Source of the DNA: Brevibacterium mcbrellneri ATCC 49030
GTDB lineage: Bacteria; Actinomycetota; Actinomycetes; Actinomycetales; Brevibacteriaceae
Reading direction: 5' to 3'
Length of the DNA: 64,000 nucleotides
NCBI RefSeq assembly: GCF_000178455.1
Contig: NZ_ADNU01000023.1
Span: 1-64,000, forward strand
Shown here: piece by piece, positions 46,206 through 55,455 of the stretch
Layout of the letters: the number at the start of each line of letters is the position of its first letter
Numbering within the stretch: position 1 is the first letter of the stretch
Program-made: the position numbers and the translations under genes
The notes under the pieces: generated by a model
What the model was told of the DNA's origin: nothing
The model's database searches: none
Seen by the model: the letters and a program-made list of their open reading frames with translations, nothing else

Positions 46206-47179
46206 CCGAGGTAACCGCGCGAGCCCCCGGAAAAATCAACGTGTTCCTTCACGTTGGGGATCGCATGGATGACGGATACCACGAACTCGTCACCGTTTTT
46301 CAAGCCCTCAACATGTTTGAGGAAGTGACCCTGCGCACGTGCTTCAACCGCACCGACACGGTAGTTCGTAATGTCTCTGGAAACGACAAGTACCCCGGCC
46401 GTAGCCCGGTGCACGCAGTGACGCTCAAGGGTCGGTTCGGTTCGACAGCGATCCCGCTGGACCACTCAAACCTGGCAGTGTCAGCGATCAACCGTTTAGC
46501 CGTCCGCACCGGTGTGCACGTCCCGGTTGCGGTCGAAATTGAGAAGAACGTCCCCGTTGCTGGTGGAATGGGTGGTGGATCTGCCGACGCGGCTGCTGCG
46601 CTCGTTGCGTACGCGAAGCTCACGGACCTCGACGACCCTGATCTTCTGCGCACCGTGGGTGCCGAACTCGGTGCAGATGTTCCGTTTGCTCTTCGTGGCG
46701 GTTGCGCTGTGGGAACTGGCCGAGGTGATGAACTCAGCCCCATCTTAAGCTCCGGTGAGTTTACGTGGGTACTTGCCACCTCGGTCGACGAACTTTCCAC
46801 CCCCGTGGTTTATCAAACTTTGGACGACCTCCGTGATGCCGGCGAGGCTCCGCCTGCCGGGGACGTGCAGGAGCAGCTAGCTCTGGTCTTGCAGGCGGTA
46901 GGTTCGGGGGACGCTCACGCGTTGGCGCAAGTTGTGCACAACGATATGGAGCCCGCGGCGTTTGGGTTGTTGCCCGCCGTCGCCGAGGTCGTTACCACCG
47001 GGCGGCAGGCAGGCGCCTTGGCTGCGTTGATGTCCGGCTCTGGGCCCACGGTGGGGTTCTTGGTTGAAGACGCGACGCATGCGTTGGATCTGACTGTTCT
47101 TTTGGAAGCGAGCGAATCGGTGAAGCACGTGGTTCGTGTTACGGGTCCGGCGTGTGGCGCCCATATTGTGACCCAGTGA
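46202..47179 (+). CDS. ispE: 4-diphosphocytidyl-2-C-methyl-D-erythritol kinase
   Basis: Phosphorylates CDP-methylerythritol in the non-mevalonate isoprenoid pathway. The 325-residue GHMP kinase starts VTARAPGKINVFLHVG, has GYHELVTVFQAL, the phosphate loop PVAGGMGGGSADAAAAL, and the substrate motif GADVPFALRGGCAVGTGRGD, with MSGSGPTVG near the C-terminus. Start is ATG 46202 in the rsmA overlap. rsmA-ispE is a classic pairing. Confidence 0.95.
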   Translation: MTEVTARAPGKINVFLHVGDRMDDGYHELVTVFQALNMFEEVTLRTCFNRTDTVVRNVSGNDKYPGRSPVHAVTLKGRFGSTAIPLDHSNLAVSAINRLAVRTGVHVPVAVEIEKNVPVAGGMGGGSADAAAALVAYAKLTDLDDPDLLRTVGAELGADVPFALRGGCAVGTGRGDELSPILSSGEFTWVLATSVDELSTPVVYQTLDDLRDAGEAPPAGDVQEQLALVLQAVGSGDAHALAQVVHNDMEPAAFGLLPAVAEVVTTGRQAGALAALMSGSGPTVGFLVEDATHALDLTVLLEASESVKHVVRVTGPACGAHIVTQ

Positions 47180-47206
47180 CCACCGTCTAGCGTTCGCTTT
47201 GCGCCG

Positions 47207-48016
47207 TTACGTACGAAGCTTGTCGACCCGGATCGGTTCGGGGATCGTACGCCAGTGTTCGCGGGGCCATTTTTTCGTTGTGAGTCGTTCAGCCCGCAGG
47301 AACATCGTTTCATCGCCCGTCGCTTGGGCCATCACAGCTAATGCGTTAGCAAGTTCTGCCGGTCCTGCTTGTTTCGCCGCAATGTCGTCTGCTGCCAGTT
47401 CAACCAACAGTGTTGCGGACCGCTTGAGCGGAGCAAACACGTGCAACATCTGGTCCAGAGTTGTGAGGATTGAGAGGATTTTGCCGTGGCGTTTGGTCAC
47501 GTGCGCGTACTCATGGGCCAAAACGGCTTGAAGTTGCCCAGGCGTCAATGCGTCACGCAAGCCCGTCGTCACCATGATAGTTCCCGGGCGACCGTCAGCA
47601 GGAGGAGTCGACAGTGCTGCAGGGTACGTGTGTTTTACCGTGGCCAAGGTGAACCCGGGGCGCTCTTCTTGGGACACGACATGCGTGTTGAGCGCTGTAA
47701 TGACCTCACGAACATCTTTGGTCACGGGAGCGGTTGCCATGATCCAGAAACTCACGGCTGCGACGGTCAACAGTGTCGCTAAGCCATATGCCCAAAGACT
47801 CGCAAGCGGAATGGTGTCAGTAAGAGCCGGGAGCATGTGCAAGGCAAATGAAATGGCCGCAACGAACAGGAACCACACGCCCAACACTGCGGAACCGAGC
47901 TGGACATACAGCGTCAGGGACGGAAACCGTAACTGAAAGCGGGTGCGCGCAAGAACGGGTATCAGTACGCCCGTGACACATGCCAGGACGGCACACGTGA
48001 TTGCGCTAGCGAGCAC
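47207..48016 (-). CDS. M56-family (BlaR1-like) membrane metallopeptidase
   Basis: A 269-residue membrane protease. Four TM segments (about 2-22, 33-55, 80-105 and one in the middle) surround the zinc site HEYAHVTKRHG, with a second glutamate in ELAADDIAA. It lacks the penicillin-binding sensor domain of BlaR1, so the signal is unknown. The BlaI-like gene lies five bases upstream, and the pair should form a proteolysis-controlled repressor circuit. Confidence 0.86.
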   Translation of the reverse strand: MLASAITCAVLACVTGVLIPVLARTRFQLRFPSLTLYVQLGSAVLGVWFLFVAAISFALHMLPALTDTIPLASLWAYGLATLLTVAAVSFWIMATAPVTKDVREVITALNTHVVSQEERPGFTLATVKHTYPAALSTPPADGRPGTIMVTTGLRDALTPGQLQAVLAHEYAHVTKRHGKILSILTTLDQMLHVFAPLKRSATLLVELAADDIAAKQAGPAELANALAVMAQATGDETMFLRAERLTTKKWPREHWRTIPEPIRVDKLRT

Positions 48017-48021
48017 TGAGC

Positions 48022-48378
48022 CTATTTCGTGAACGCCGAACGCAAGAGTTCAAGATCGCGGCTGTCCAGGTTGCCTGCGAACGCCAAAAGAGCGGCTTCA
48101 CGGTCATTTGCCTGGTCTAAAACGCTCACCATGTCGTCGACAGTCTGCTCTTCATTAGTTCGAACAGCTTCAAACTTGGTCTTACGAGGCGACGGGCCAC
48201 CGCGCTTCACGTGCCCCTTCTTCTCTAACCGCGTGAGAGTGGTCATCACAGTGGAGTACGCGGGGGTGTGATCGGCAAACAGACGCTGAATGTCACGGGC
48301 GCCTAATGGAACCGGGGAATCCCACAAGAAGTTCATGATTTGGGATTCCAGCTCACCCCATTCGCGGATTCGTGCCAC
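48022..48378 (-). CDS. BlaI/MecI/CopY-family transcriptional repressor
   Basis: A 118-residue winged-helix repressor. It has the family start GELESQIMNFLWDSPVPLGARDIQ, the recognition segment PAYSTVMTTLTRLEKKGHVKR, and a C-terminal dimerisation helix. It is cleaved by partner M56 proteases in related systems. The upstream region (48379-48431) contains TACAAT on the minus strand, a likely -10; no clear TACA-N-TGTA operator could be settled. Confidence 0.9.
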   Translation of the reverse strand: MARIREWGELESQIMNFLWDSPVPLGARDIQRLFADHTPAYSTVMTTLTRLEKKGHVKRGGPSPRKTKFEAVRTNEEQTVDDMVSVLDQANDREAALLAFAGNLDSRDLELLRSAFTK

Positions 48379-48431
48379 GATCGTCCTTTCACTCAGATAA
48401 CCACTATTGTATGTCGCACTAGCAGAATAAG

Positions 48432-50510
48432 CTACGGGGTTTCTTCGCCAGCTTCTTTATCGGTGCCTTTCGAGTTCTTTGATGTATCAGAATCATCCAA
48501 CGCGTCTACCTCGATTGGGTCACCGTTCTCATCTAAGTATTCACCCGTCGCATAGTCGTAGTTGACAGGGTTTCCGTCTTCGTCGGTTCGCTGGTACCAA
48601 GCAGTCAAGTCCTCGGCTCGTGAATCAAACGTTGCGCCGGCGGCGTACTTAGACGTGCTGGAAGTTGGTTCGATCGAAATGGCGAAGTCGTCTCCGTGCT
48701 TCTCAATACCGCGCCGCACCATCGACTTCAACGCCTGTTGCGTGTAGTTAACCCGCAGCGTTTGCGGGTCGCTTCGCAGGTCCTTCACCAATCCCACACA
48801 CATGAGAACAATGACGAAGGTAAACGGCAAAGCTGTCACCGTGATGAAGTTTTGCAAGCCCGTCAATGCGCTGGGCCCACCCACCAGAAGCATGACAACA
48901 GCGATCCCTGCCATGCACAGCGCCCAAAACGCGGTGATCAACCGGTTAGGTTTGGGGTTTCCTCCCTGTGTGAGCTGCGCATTGACCAAAGAAGCGGAGT
49001 CAGCCGTGGTGATGAAGAAAATGGCCAACATCACCATGACAATTGGCGCAATCAAGGCCGCTCCAGGCAGGTAGTCGAGCACAGTGAAGAAAATGTTCTC
49101 CGGTGCAGGCAGAGTTTCAATCGTGCCGTCGGTAGCCACTGCCTGCTGTGTGTGCTGCAAGTAAATCGCTGTTCCACCCAAAATGGTGAACGCCAGAACA
49201 ATGATTGACGACGGGATAAACAGAACACCCAGAACGAACTGGCGGATCGTGCGCCCGCGAGAAATCTTGGCGGTAAACACACCCACAAACGGTGACCAGC
49301 TCACCCACCACGCCCAATAGAACGTGGTCCACGCCGACAAAAACTCCTGCATCTCAGGCGAGTCCGCCATGGTAGCCGAGAGCGCCTCGGGGGCGGTTGC
49401 GAAATACTCCATGATGACACCCGGGATGATGTTCATCAAGAACACTGTTGGCCCAGCCACAAAGAAGAAGAAAGCCAGCCCCACAGCCATCACCATGTTG
49501 ATGTTAGAAAGGCGACGAATTCCCTTTGTCACACCGGAAACAGCGGACAGGATCGTGCCAATCGTCAGCACCATGATGATGACGATGGCCACCGTGTTCC
49601 CGGTGGTGTTCCAACCGGTGACAATCTGGGCTCCGCGCGCAATCTGAAGCGAACCCAGACCCAGACTGGACGCAGTACCAAACAAGGTCGCAACAATCGC
49701 AAGCGAATCAATAATGCGACCGCCCAGAGAGTCGCTCTTCTTCCCAAACAGCGGTTCCAAAACGGAACTCATCAACGGGAGACGACCTCGGCGGAAAGAC
49801 ATATATGCAACAGTGAGGCCCACGATCGCATAAATCGCCCACGCGTTGACACCCCAGTGCAGAGCTGCCTGCGCCATGGCACCCTTAATCGCTTCAACCG
49901 TTGCAGGGTCATACGCGCCAGGGCGAGGTGACAAGAAGTACTGGAGAGGCTCGTATGGGCCAAAGAAAATGATCGCAATTCCGATCCCAGCAGCGAACAA
50001 CATCGCCGCCCACGAACCAGTGGAAAACTCCGGCTTTTCACCGTCCAGGCCCAGCGGGATACGGCCGTAACGTGAAAATGCAATGCACAGCAGGAAGATC
50101 ACCAGGACAACTGCCAGTCCGTTGAAAACCCATCCAAGATTGCTCATCACCCACTGCAACGCCGTAGTGGACACTTCCAGCACCTGTTCTGGCGCCAAAA
50201 TTCCCCACGTCACGAACCCAATGATCAGCAACCCAACAATGACCAGGATGCCTTTATCCACCCGGTAACGAATCAGCTGATCCTCAATCGAAACACCGGG
50301 CACCAGCGCGGGGTGGATGCCGTGCGGGTACTCGATCTCCTCTATAAAGCGCTTGGCTTTCTTAGTGCGCTCTTGGCGGACTTTCTTTTTACGCGCGGCC
50401 TTCTCTTGCTGCTCTTGGAGTTTGGGGCCCATGCGGATATCGATTTCGGGCTCTCCGGAAGGAGCGGTTTCGTCGTGAGAAGAGTTACGTTTCGAATGGT
50501 CGTTGCTCAT
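48432..50510 (-). CDS. BCCT-family betaine/choline/carnitine transporter
   Basis: A 692-residue symporter for compatible solutes. Twelve TM helices; the substrate/ion region has AAGIGIAIIFFGPYEPLQYF, and the family signature is WAWWVSWSPFVGVFTAKISRGRTIRQ (about 26 residues; key Trp-Ser-Pro-Phe-Val-Gly). The N-terminal tail (about 55 residues) is charged and basic, and the acidic C-terminal tail (about 90 residues) may sense osmotic stress as in BetP. Substrate is not predictable. The spacing to the BlaI gene is 53 bases. Confidence 0.92.
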   Translation of the reverse strand: MSNDHSKRNSSHDETAPSGEPEIDIRMGPKLQEQQEKAARKKKVRQERTKKAKRFIEEIEYPHGIHPALVPGVSIEDQLIRYRVDKGILVIVGLLIIGFVTWGILAPEQVLEVSTTALQWVMSNLGWVFNGLAVVLVIFLLCIAFSRYGRIPLGLDGEKPEFSTGSWAAMLFAAGIGIAIIFFGPYEPLQYFLSPRPGAYDPATVEAIKGAMAQAALHWGVNAWAIYAIVGLTVAYMSFRRGRLPLMSSVLEPLFGKKSDSLGGRIIDSLAIVATLFGTASSLGLGSLQIARGAQIVTGWNTTGNTVAIVIIMVLTIGTILSAVSGVTKGIRRLSNINMVMAVGLAFFFFVAGPTVFLMNIIPGVIMEYFATAPEALSATMADSPEMQEFLSAWTTFYWAWWVSWSPFVGVFTAKISRGRTIRQFVLGVLFIPSSIIVLAFTILGGTAIYLQHTQQAVATDGTIETLPAPENIFFTVLDYLPGAALIAPIVMVMLAIFFITTADSASLVNAQLTQGGNPKPNRLITAFWALCMAGIAVVMLLVGGPSALTGLQNFITVTALPFTFVIVLMCVGLVKDLRSDPQTLRVNYTQQALKSMVRRGIEKHGDDFAISIEPTSSTSKYAAGATFDSRAEDLTAWYQRTDEDGNPVNYDYATGEYLDENGDPIEVDALDDSDTSKNSKGTDKEAGEETP

Positions 50511-50588
50511 TTTTCCTCGCTGAGAACCCGGGGGCTTCTTCTCAGACTATCGCGCATGTGAGAACAAGTGAGGTTCGTCTCTCTACTG

Positions 50589-50630
50589 TGCAAGAAATCT
50601 TGCAATATAATTGTGCAGGAAATCTTGCAC
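50589..50630 (+). promoter_or_regulatory. ArsR-type operator pair around the promoter
   Basis: Two inverted repeats: TGCAAGA-AA-TCTTGCA (50589-50604) and GTGCAGGAAATCTTGCAC (50613-50630). A perfect TATAAT -10 (50606-50611) lies between them, so binding at either site would exclude RNA polymerase. The -35 is weak (50583-50588). The repeat core ATCTTGCA is shared. They control the arsR-MFS operon by position. Confidence 0.85.
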
Positions 50631-50660
50631 GATGACTTGTGAATCAACCTAGGAGGCGAC

Positions 50661-51008
50661 GTGACACCACCTCGGACATACACCCACCCAGACGCCGACG
50701 ACCTGGTTCTTGCTCGTGTGTTGTATGCGCTCAGCGATCCGGTTCGCCTAGAAATGGTCAGGCGGTTAGCGTCTGTGGAGGAAGCCGACAGCCTAGATCT
50801 GGCCGATGACCTTCCTCGCTCGACGCTGACGTATCACACGCGTATCTTGCGCGAGAACGGTGTGACGTTTACTCGATCGCAGGGCCGTTCGTGCCTTATT
50901 TCTTTGCGCTTTGATGATGTGGAAAGGCGGTTTCCGGGTTTACTGAAGTCCCTCATTGTGTCGCTGGAAGAGGAGCGTGCTGGCCAAGGAGGGGTGGATC
51001 GCGCGTGA
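50661..51008 (+). CDS. ArsR-family winged-helix repressor
   Basis: A 115-residue regulator. Helix-turn-helix LARVLYALSDPVRLEMVRRL, then the recognition helix DLPRSTLTYHTRILRENGV and a wing (TRSQGRSCLISLR). The typical metal-binding cysteine pair ELCVCDL is absent, so it probably senses something other than metals, as do related SdpR/YczG-type proteins. It autoregulates through the operator pair 30 bases upstream. The GTG of the next gene overlaps its stop. Confidence 0.92.
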   Translation: MTPPRTYTHPDADDLVLARVLYALSDPVRLEMVRRLASVEEADSLDLADDLPRSTLTYHTRILRENGVTFTRSQGRSCLISLRFDDVERRFPGLLKSLIVSLEEERAGQGGVDRA

Positions 51009-52144
51009 TAACGAAGCTGTGGCCATACGTTCTTGGCAGTGTTGTGCTTGGTCTGGACGCTTACGTGATCGCCGGGCTGTTGCCCACGATCGCAACTGAT
51101 CTTGATGCCACTGCGGGAATGGTTGGGATCGGTGTGGCCGGGTTTACCGCCGCGTATGCTGTCGTCGGTCCGATCTTGGCTGGGGCGGCCGGAAGAAGTG
51201 CGTCCCGGTCGTTATTTCTCGCGCTTGTCGTGTTTGTGATTGGCAATGTCGGGTCGGCGATTGCGGTATCTGTCGGTCTGTTTATTATTTCCCGTGTCGT
51301 TGCAGGGGCGGCTGCAGGTATATTCTCGCCGCTCTCGTCATCCGTGGCGGCAGCTTCAGTTCCTGCTGAGCGAAGGGGGCGTGCGTTGTCCCTCGTTTTG
51401 GCAGGTTTGGCGTGTGGAACGGTGTTTGGAGTCCCGGTGGGGCTACTTGTTGCGCACGCGATGTCATGGAGGTGGACCTTTGGTCTGATTGCCGCAGTGG
51501 GGCTTATAGCAACGATCGGAATATCTATGCGTGGCAAGAGCGGTATCGCGGATGTTGCTGCGCCATCGCTTCGGGCCCGTCTAGTCACACTTACCCGAGG
51601 ACCCAATGTGGTGACAATGCTAGTGACGCTTTTGACGGGTGTATCTTCGCTTGGGCTGTACACATACTTTTTGCCACTGCTGGATGGGCTGGGGCTCAGT
51701 CATCACAAGATGTGGCTAATTTGGGTGTGGGGAATCGGCGGCGCGGTCGGTGCCCTCTTGGTGGGACGTGTGGTTGACGCAGTGCCACGCCCCTTGATGG
51801 TGACGGTGTTTATTACGGCTTTGTTGGCGGTAACCTTTGCGCTACTCGGCTGTAACGTGTCCATTGTTGTTACTGTCACGTGCGTCTTCGCGTGGGGTGT
51901 GCTCGGTTGGTCGTCTCTAGCGCCACAACAGCACACGTTGATTACGGCGAACCCGGCCGATGGTACAACCGCAGTTGCGGCTAATGCTTCGGCAAACTAC
52001 TTGGGCTCTGCGCTTGGTGCTGCGGGCGGTGCAGTTTTTATTGACACCGGTGTTGCAGGTGCGGGTTTGGCACATTTTGCGGTAGTTCCGGCTGTTATTG
52101 CATGCATTCTGCAACTTTTTCGCACCCGGATGGCGCGTGCTTAA
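51005..52144 (+). CDS. MFS transporter
   Basis: A 379-residue, twelve-TM transporter of the DHA/AraJ-like class. Motif A is seen as LAGAAGRSASRS, and MSWRWTFGLIAAVG follows the fifth helix. The promiscuous class cannot be assigned a substrate; export of a toxic compound or sugar is possible. It is translationally coupled to the ArsR gene (GTGA), so its expression follows the ArsR ligand. Confidence 0.9.
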   Translation: MITKLWPYVLGSVVLGLDAYVIAGLLPTIATDLDATAGMVGIGVAGFTAAYAVVGPILAGAAGRSASRSLFLALVVFVIGNVGSAIAVSVGLFIISRVVAGAAAGIFSPLSSSVAAASVPAERRGRALSLVLAGLACGTVFGVPVGLLVAHAMSWRWTFGLIAAVGLIATIGISMRGKSGIADVAAPSLRARLVTLTRGPNVVTMLVTLLTGVSSLGLYTYFLPLLDGLGLSHHKMWLIWVWGIGGAVGALLVGRVVDAVPRPLMVTVFITALLAVTFALLGCNVSIVVTVTCVFAWGVLGWSSLAPQQHTLITANPADGTTAVAANASANYLGSALGAAGGAVFIDTGVAGAGLAHFAVVPAVIACILQLFRTRMARA

Positions 52145-52235
52145 GTGCGTTGCGTGTTCAATGCCTGGCAGCCGCATGGATACAGTCGCAGTCGGAAGTA
52201 ATCTAGGTATGACGTATCTATAGAAGGGACCGTGC

Positions 52236-54032
52236 GTGCACCTGTTAGGCGCTGAATCGATCAGTCTGTCCTACCCCAACCGGGTCGTTCTTGACGACGT
52301 GACCGTTGGGGTGTCTGCGGGGGACCGCATTGGGATCGTGGGGCGCAACGGTGACGGGAAGTCCACGCTCATTCGGATTCTGTCCTCTGATTTACCGCCG
52401 GACTCCGGCCGGGTAACCTCCCGAGGTGGCACCCGGATTGGGTACTTGCGTCAAAGTGACGTTTTGGGGGAGTCTGCCACGGTGCGCCACGCGGTGGTAG
52501 GCGACGTTCCCGACCACGAATGGGCCTCGGACGCCGAGAAACGCGACGTGATCCATGGGCTTTTGGGTGACCTTCCGCTCGATACTCCCACTCATAGCCT
52601 GTCTGGGGGACAGCGACGCAGGGTCGCACTTGCGGCGCTTCTGGCTCAACCGTGGGATGTGCTCATTTTGGACGAGCCCACCAACCACTTAGACATGACG
52701 GGTGTGCGGTGGCTGGCGGAACACGTGAAGAAGCGGTGGCCAGCCGGGCAAGGTGCGTTCTTGACCGTCACCCACGACAGGTGGTTCCTCGACGAGGTGA
52801 CGACCCGCACGTGGGAAGTCCACGACGCCACAGTGGATGCCTACGACGGCGGCTATGCGGCATATGTTCTGCAACGGGTCGAACGTGACCGGCAGGCACA
52901 GGCGGAAGAAGCTAAACGCCAAAACTTGATGCGAAAAGAACTCGCGTGGCTTCGCCGAGGTGCCCCCGCCCGCACGTCCAAACCCAAGTTCCGTATTGAT
53001 GCGGCGAACGCTTTGATCGCAGGCGAGCCTCCTGTGCGCGACACAGTTGAACTCGTGTCCATGGCAACTTCGCGGCTGGGTAAAGATGTTTTTGAAATGG
53101 TGGGTGCCTCGGCGGCGTTTGCCACAGATGACAATCCCGAGGTCGTTCGCACGGTCATCGAACCGACCGACTGGATCGTGGGGCCCGGCGACCGGATTGG
53201 CATTTTGGGTGCAAACGGTGCTGGAAAATCCACGCTGGTAGGCCTCTTAACAGGGCGAGTTGAACCCGCCTCGGGCAGGGTGAAGCGCGGTAAGACCGTG
53301 CGCGTGGCTTTACTTGACCAGCAGTTACGAGAACTTGACGATGTCCAAGACGACTTTGTGCGCGAAATCGTGGGGCGCAAACGCGAAGTGCAGACCGTGC
53401 AAGGGGAGCTGACGCCTAGCCAGCTCCTTGAGAAGCTGGGCTTGGGAGGCGTTCTCAAGTCGCGGGTGAAGGACCTTTCAGGTGGTCAGAAGCGCAGGCT
53501 TCAGCTGTTCATCGTCCTCATGGATGAGCCGAACGTTTTGATTCTTGACGAGCCCACGAACGACATGGACACCGACATGCTCGCTGCCGTGGAAGATCTG
53601 CTCGATCAGTGGCCGGGCACGCTCATCGTCATTTCGCACGACCGCTACTTCACGGAACGCGTCACTGACTACCAGTACGCGGTACTCGGCGGGCACGTGC
53701 GTCACCTGCCCGGCGGAGTCGATGAGTATCTACGGCTTCAACAAGAGCCCGACGCTTCGTTGCCGCGGAAGGCCTCTGCTGGAGCAGAAGAGGCTCCGGA
53801 AGTGAGCTTGTCGGGTGCCAAGTTGCACGCCGCTCGAAAGGAGATTGCCTCGATCGAGCGTCGTGTCGAGAAGATCAGTGGCCAGATTGAAAAGGTCCAT
53901 GAACGGATGGCCGCCTATGATCAAAGTGACTTCGAAGGGCTCCAAAAGTTCACAGGTGAGATCGACGCCCTGAGACAGGAAACGGATGATCTCGAAGCTC
54001 GATGGCTCGAGCTCTTGGAGGAAATTGAATAG
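52236..54032 (+). CDS. ABC-F family ATPase (Uup-type)
   Basis: A 598-residue soluble protein with two ABC domains, acting on ribosomes or DNA intermediates as in Uup. Domain one: Walker A GRNGDGKSTLI, signature LSGGQRRRVALAA, Walker B LILDEPTNHLD. Domain two: GANGAGKSTLVGLL, LSGGQKRRLQL, LILDEPTNDMDTDM. The linker lies at about residues 225-260 and a C-terminal coiled coil at 520-598 (ARKEIASIERRVEKISGQIE), typical of Uup rather than antibiotic-resistance ABC-F. The start is a GTG. Confidence 0.92.
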   Translation: MHLLGAESISLSYPNRVVLDDVTVGVSAGDRIGIVGRNGDGKSTLIRILSSDLPPDSGRVTSRGGTRIGYLRQSDVLGESATVRHAVVGDVPDHEWASDAEKRDVIHGLLGDLPLDTPTHSLSGGQRRRVALAALLAQPWDVLILDEPTNHLDMTGVRWLAEHVKKRWPAGQGAFLTVTHDRWFLDEVTTRTWEVHDATVDAYDGGYAAYVLQRVERDRQAQAEEAKRQNLMRKELAWLRRGAPARTSKPKFRIDAANALIAGEPPVRDTVELVSMATSRLGKDVFEMVGASAAFATDDNPEVVRTVIEPTDWIVGPGDRIGILGANGAGKSTLVGLLTGRVEPASGRVKRGKTVRVALLDQQLRELDDVQDDFVREIVGRKREVQTVQGELTPSQLLEKLGLGGVLKSRVKDLSGGQKRRLQLFIVLMDEPNVLILDEPTNDMDTDMLAAVEDLLDQWPGTLIVISHDRYFTERVTDYQYAVLGGHVRHLPGGVDEYLRLQQEPDASLPRKASAGAEEAPEVSLSGAKLHAARKEIASIERRVEKISGQIEKVHERMAAYDQSDFEGLQKFTGEIDALRQETDDLEARWLELLEEIE

Positions 54033-54922
54033 TTAATACCACATGTGTTGACGGCTCACTCCTGACCGGTTGGAAGCGTGACAGCTAGTCCGTGGTTGTG
54101 CCCAGTGACCGGGAACAACCGAGTAGCATGACTCTCACGAGGGTGTTGTCCACAGCTCAGCGGGCGGGAGCAGTCGTCGCATATAGAATAGGGGCATGAC
54201 AAACTCGGACCCGTCGCCCTCCTAGAACACCGCCCAAGCATCACATGTGACTAGTCCCAGGCTGTCGTACTCCGCACGTGCCCGGACCCGTGAAGCTAGT
54301 GGTACAACGGCGGAGCAATTTTCTCAATGAGCGAGGAACTTGTAGGTCTAGTATGCAACACGTTGCGCAACGCGGTCTCGTCGCGTGATCGTTGATCCGA
54401 GTCAGGGATTAGGCGGTATGTAATTGTAAGTTCACTTAGTCCACTACATCGCTCGGGTAGCCCCTGGAGGACGTGGCGACCGAGCGGCATCCAGTTAGAA
54501 CGTATCGGCAACTCTTCGCGCGGACGGCCGTGGCAAACTCGGCATCATGAGCCGCAGGCGCTGACACGACGCGTGAGGACGGGCGCGGTCGAACTTCTCC
54601 TGAGTCAATGCCCACTGAACGGCGGGTTATGCCGGGGCCTGCTTCGAAGATGTTGGTTTGCGCCGAGGCTATTGGTCCACTTTCTCTTGATCCATCGCCA
54701 GCAACAAATCACACCACGATGGATAGGACAGCCGAGCTCCGTAGGTAGCCTCCGGATACCGCCCCGCTCGATGCGCCCATCACGGCGATCACGGTCTGAG
54801 GAAGTTCCTGGTCTCTGGGTTGAGCACATAACATGGTCGTTCATCTTGTGTGGCAGCCCTCCCTTAGTCAGACAAACCGAGGACCGCGTGCGCTACCCAA
54901 CGCTTGCCGGGGTCCGCGATAG
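54033..54922. other. Gene-poor stretch after the ABC-F gene
   Basis: No convincing gene is seen in these 890 bases. A TATAGAAT-like box is followed by ATG 54196, reading only nine codons (MTNSDPSPS-stop), perhaps a truncated gene start. Long open frames on both strands have arginine- and proline-rich composition and no family match. Fragments just before 54920 may be decayed parts of the adjacent transposase. Confidence 0.5.
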
Positions 54923-55228
54923 CGGAGCAAGACACTTCTGGGTCGTATCTCCCATATTCGCAACGAGCTGCGCCGCCTCGGCATTAGGACCATCATCCCA
55001 GACGGGCGAGACCAGAACGCCGCCAGGAAGTCTAGAGGCAGTCATGGCGGTCATTCTCCCGGCATGGGCGCCCACAGTGGACGGAACGTGATCGAGCGGT
55101 TTCTCGCCCTGGCCATTCAATGGCGCGGTATCGCCACTCACTTCGACAAGCGCGCGATCACCTACCGTGCTGGCGCAACTCTTTGCGCCATCCTCATCTG
55201 GAAGCGCCCATTGGGAGACACGCCCTAG
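54923..55228 (+). pseudogene. IS5-type transposase remnant (C-terminal part)
   Basis: The last 101 codons of an IS5-like transposase before a TAG. Visible parts are IRNELRRLGIRTIIPDGRDQ, ARKSRGSHGGHSP, and the signature AHSGRNVIERFLALAIQWRG followed by IATHFDKRAITYRAG. The conserved Arg-Asn-x-x-Glu-Arg and final helix are in place, but a TAG in the same frame at 54920 cuts the upstream part, and no DDE catalytic half is found. It is probably a relic at the left end of the lanthipeptide island. Confidence 0.75.
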
Positions 55229-55455
55229 TCAGTGGGCCGGCTACTCCCGCATAAGCCCCGCCGGGCGCGACCTGGTGCTCGGAAACTGGTGGCCACAGCC
55301 ACGCTTGCAGCGATCCGGAGGCCGCGGAAATCGTTACAACTGTCATCACCCGTGGTCAATCGACGTGTGACGGTGGCGAGATGAGACGAAGCTTGGGAAG
55401 TTGTACACAGCAGGCCATGTACTGCCAGATGTTAGAGAAAGGGTGCTCACTCACA

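Noticed and set aside
54573-55091. An open frame of 172 codons on the plus strand
   Set aside because: Low-complexity composition, no ribosome site, no family pattern, and it overlaps the IS5 relic, whose frame has clear motifs.
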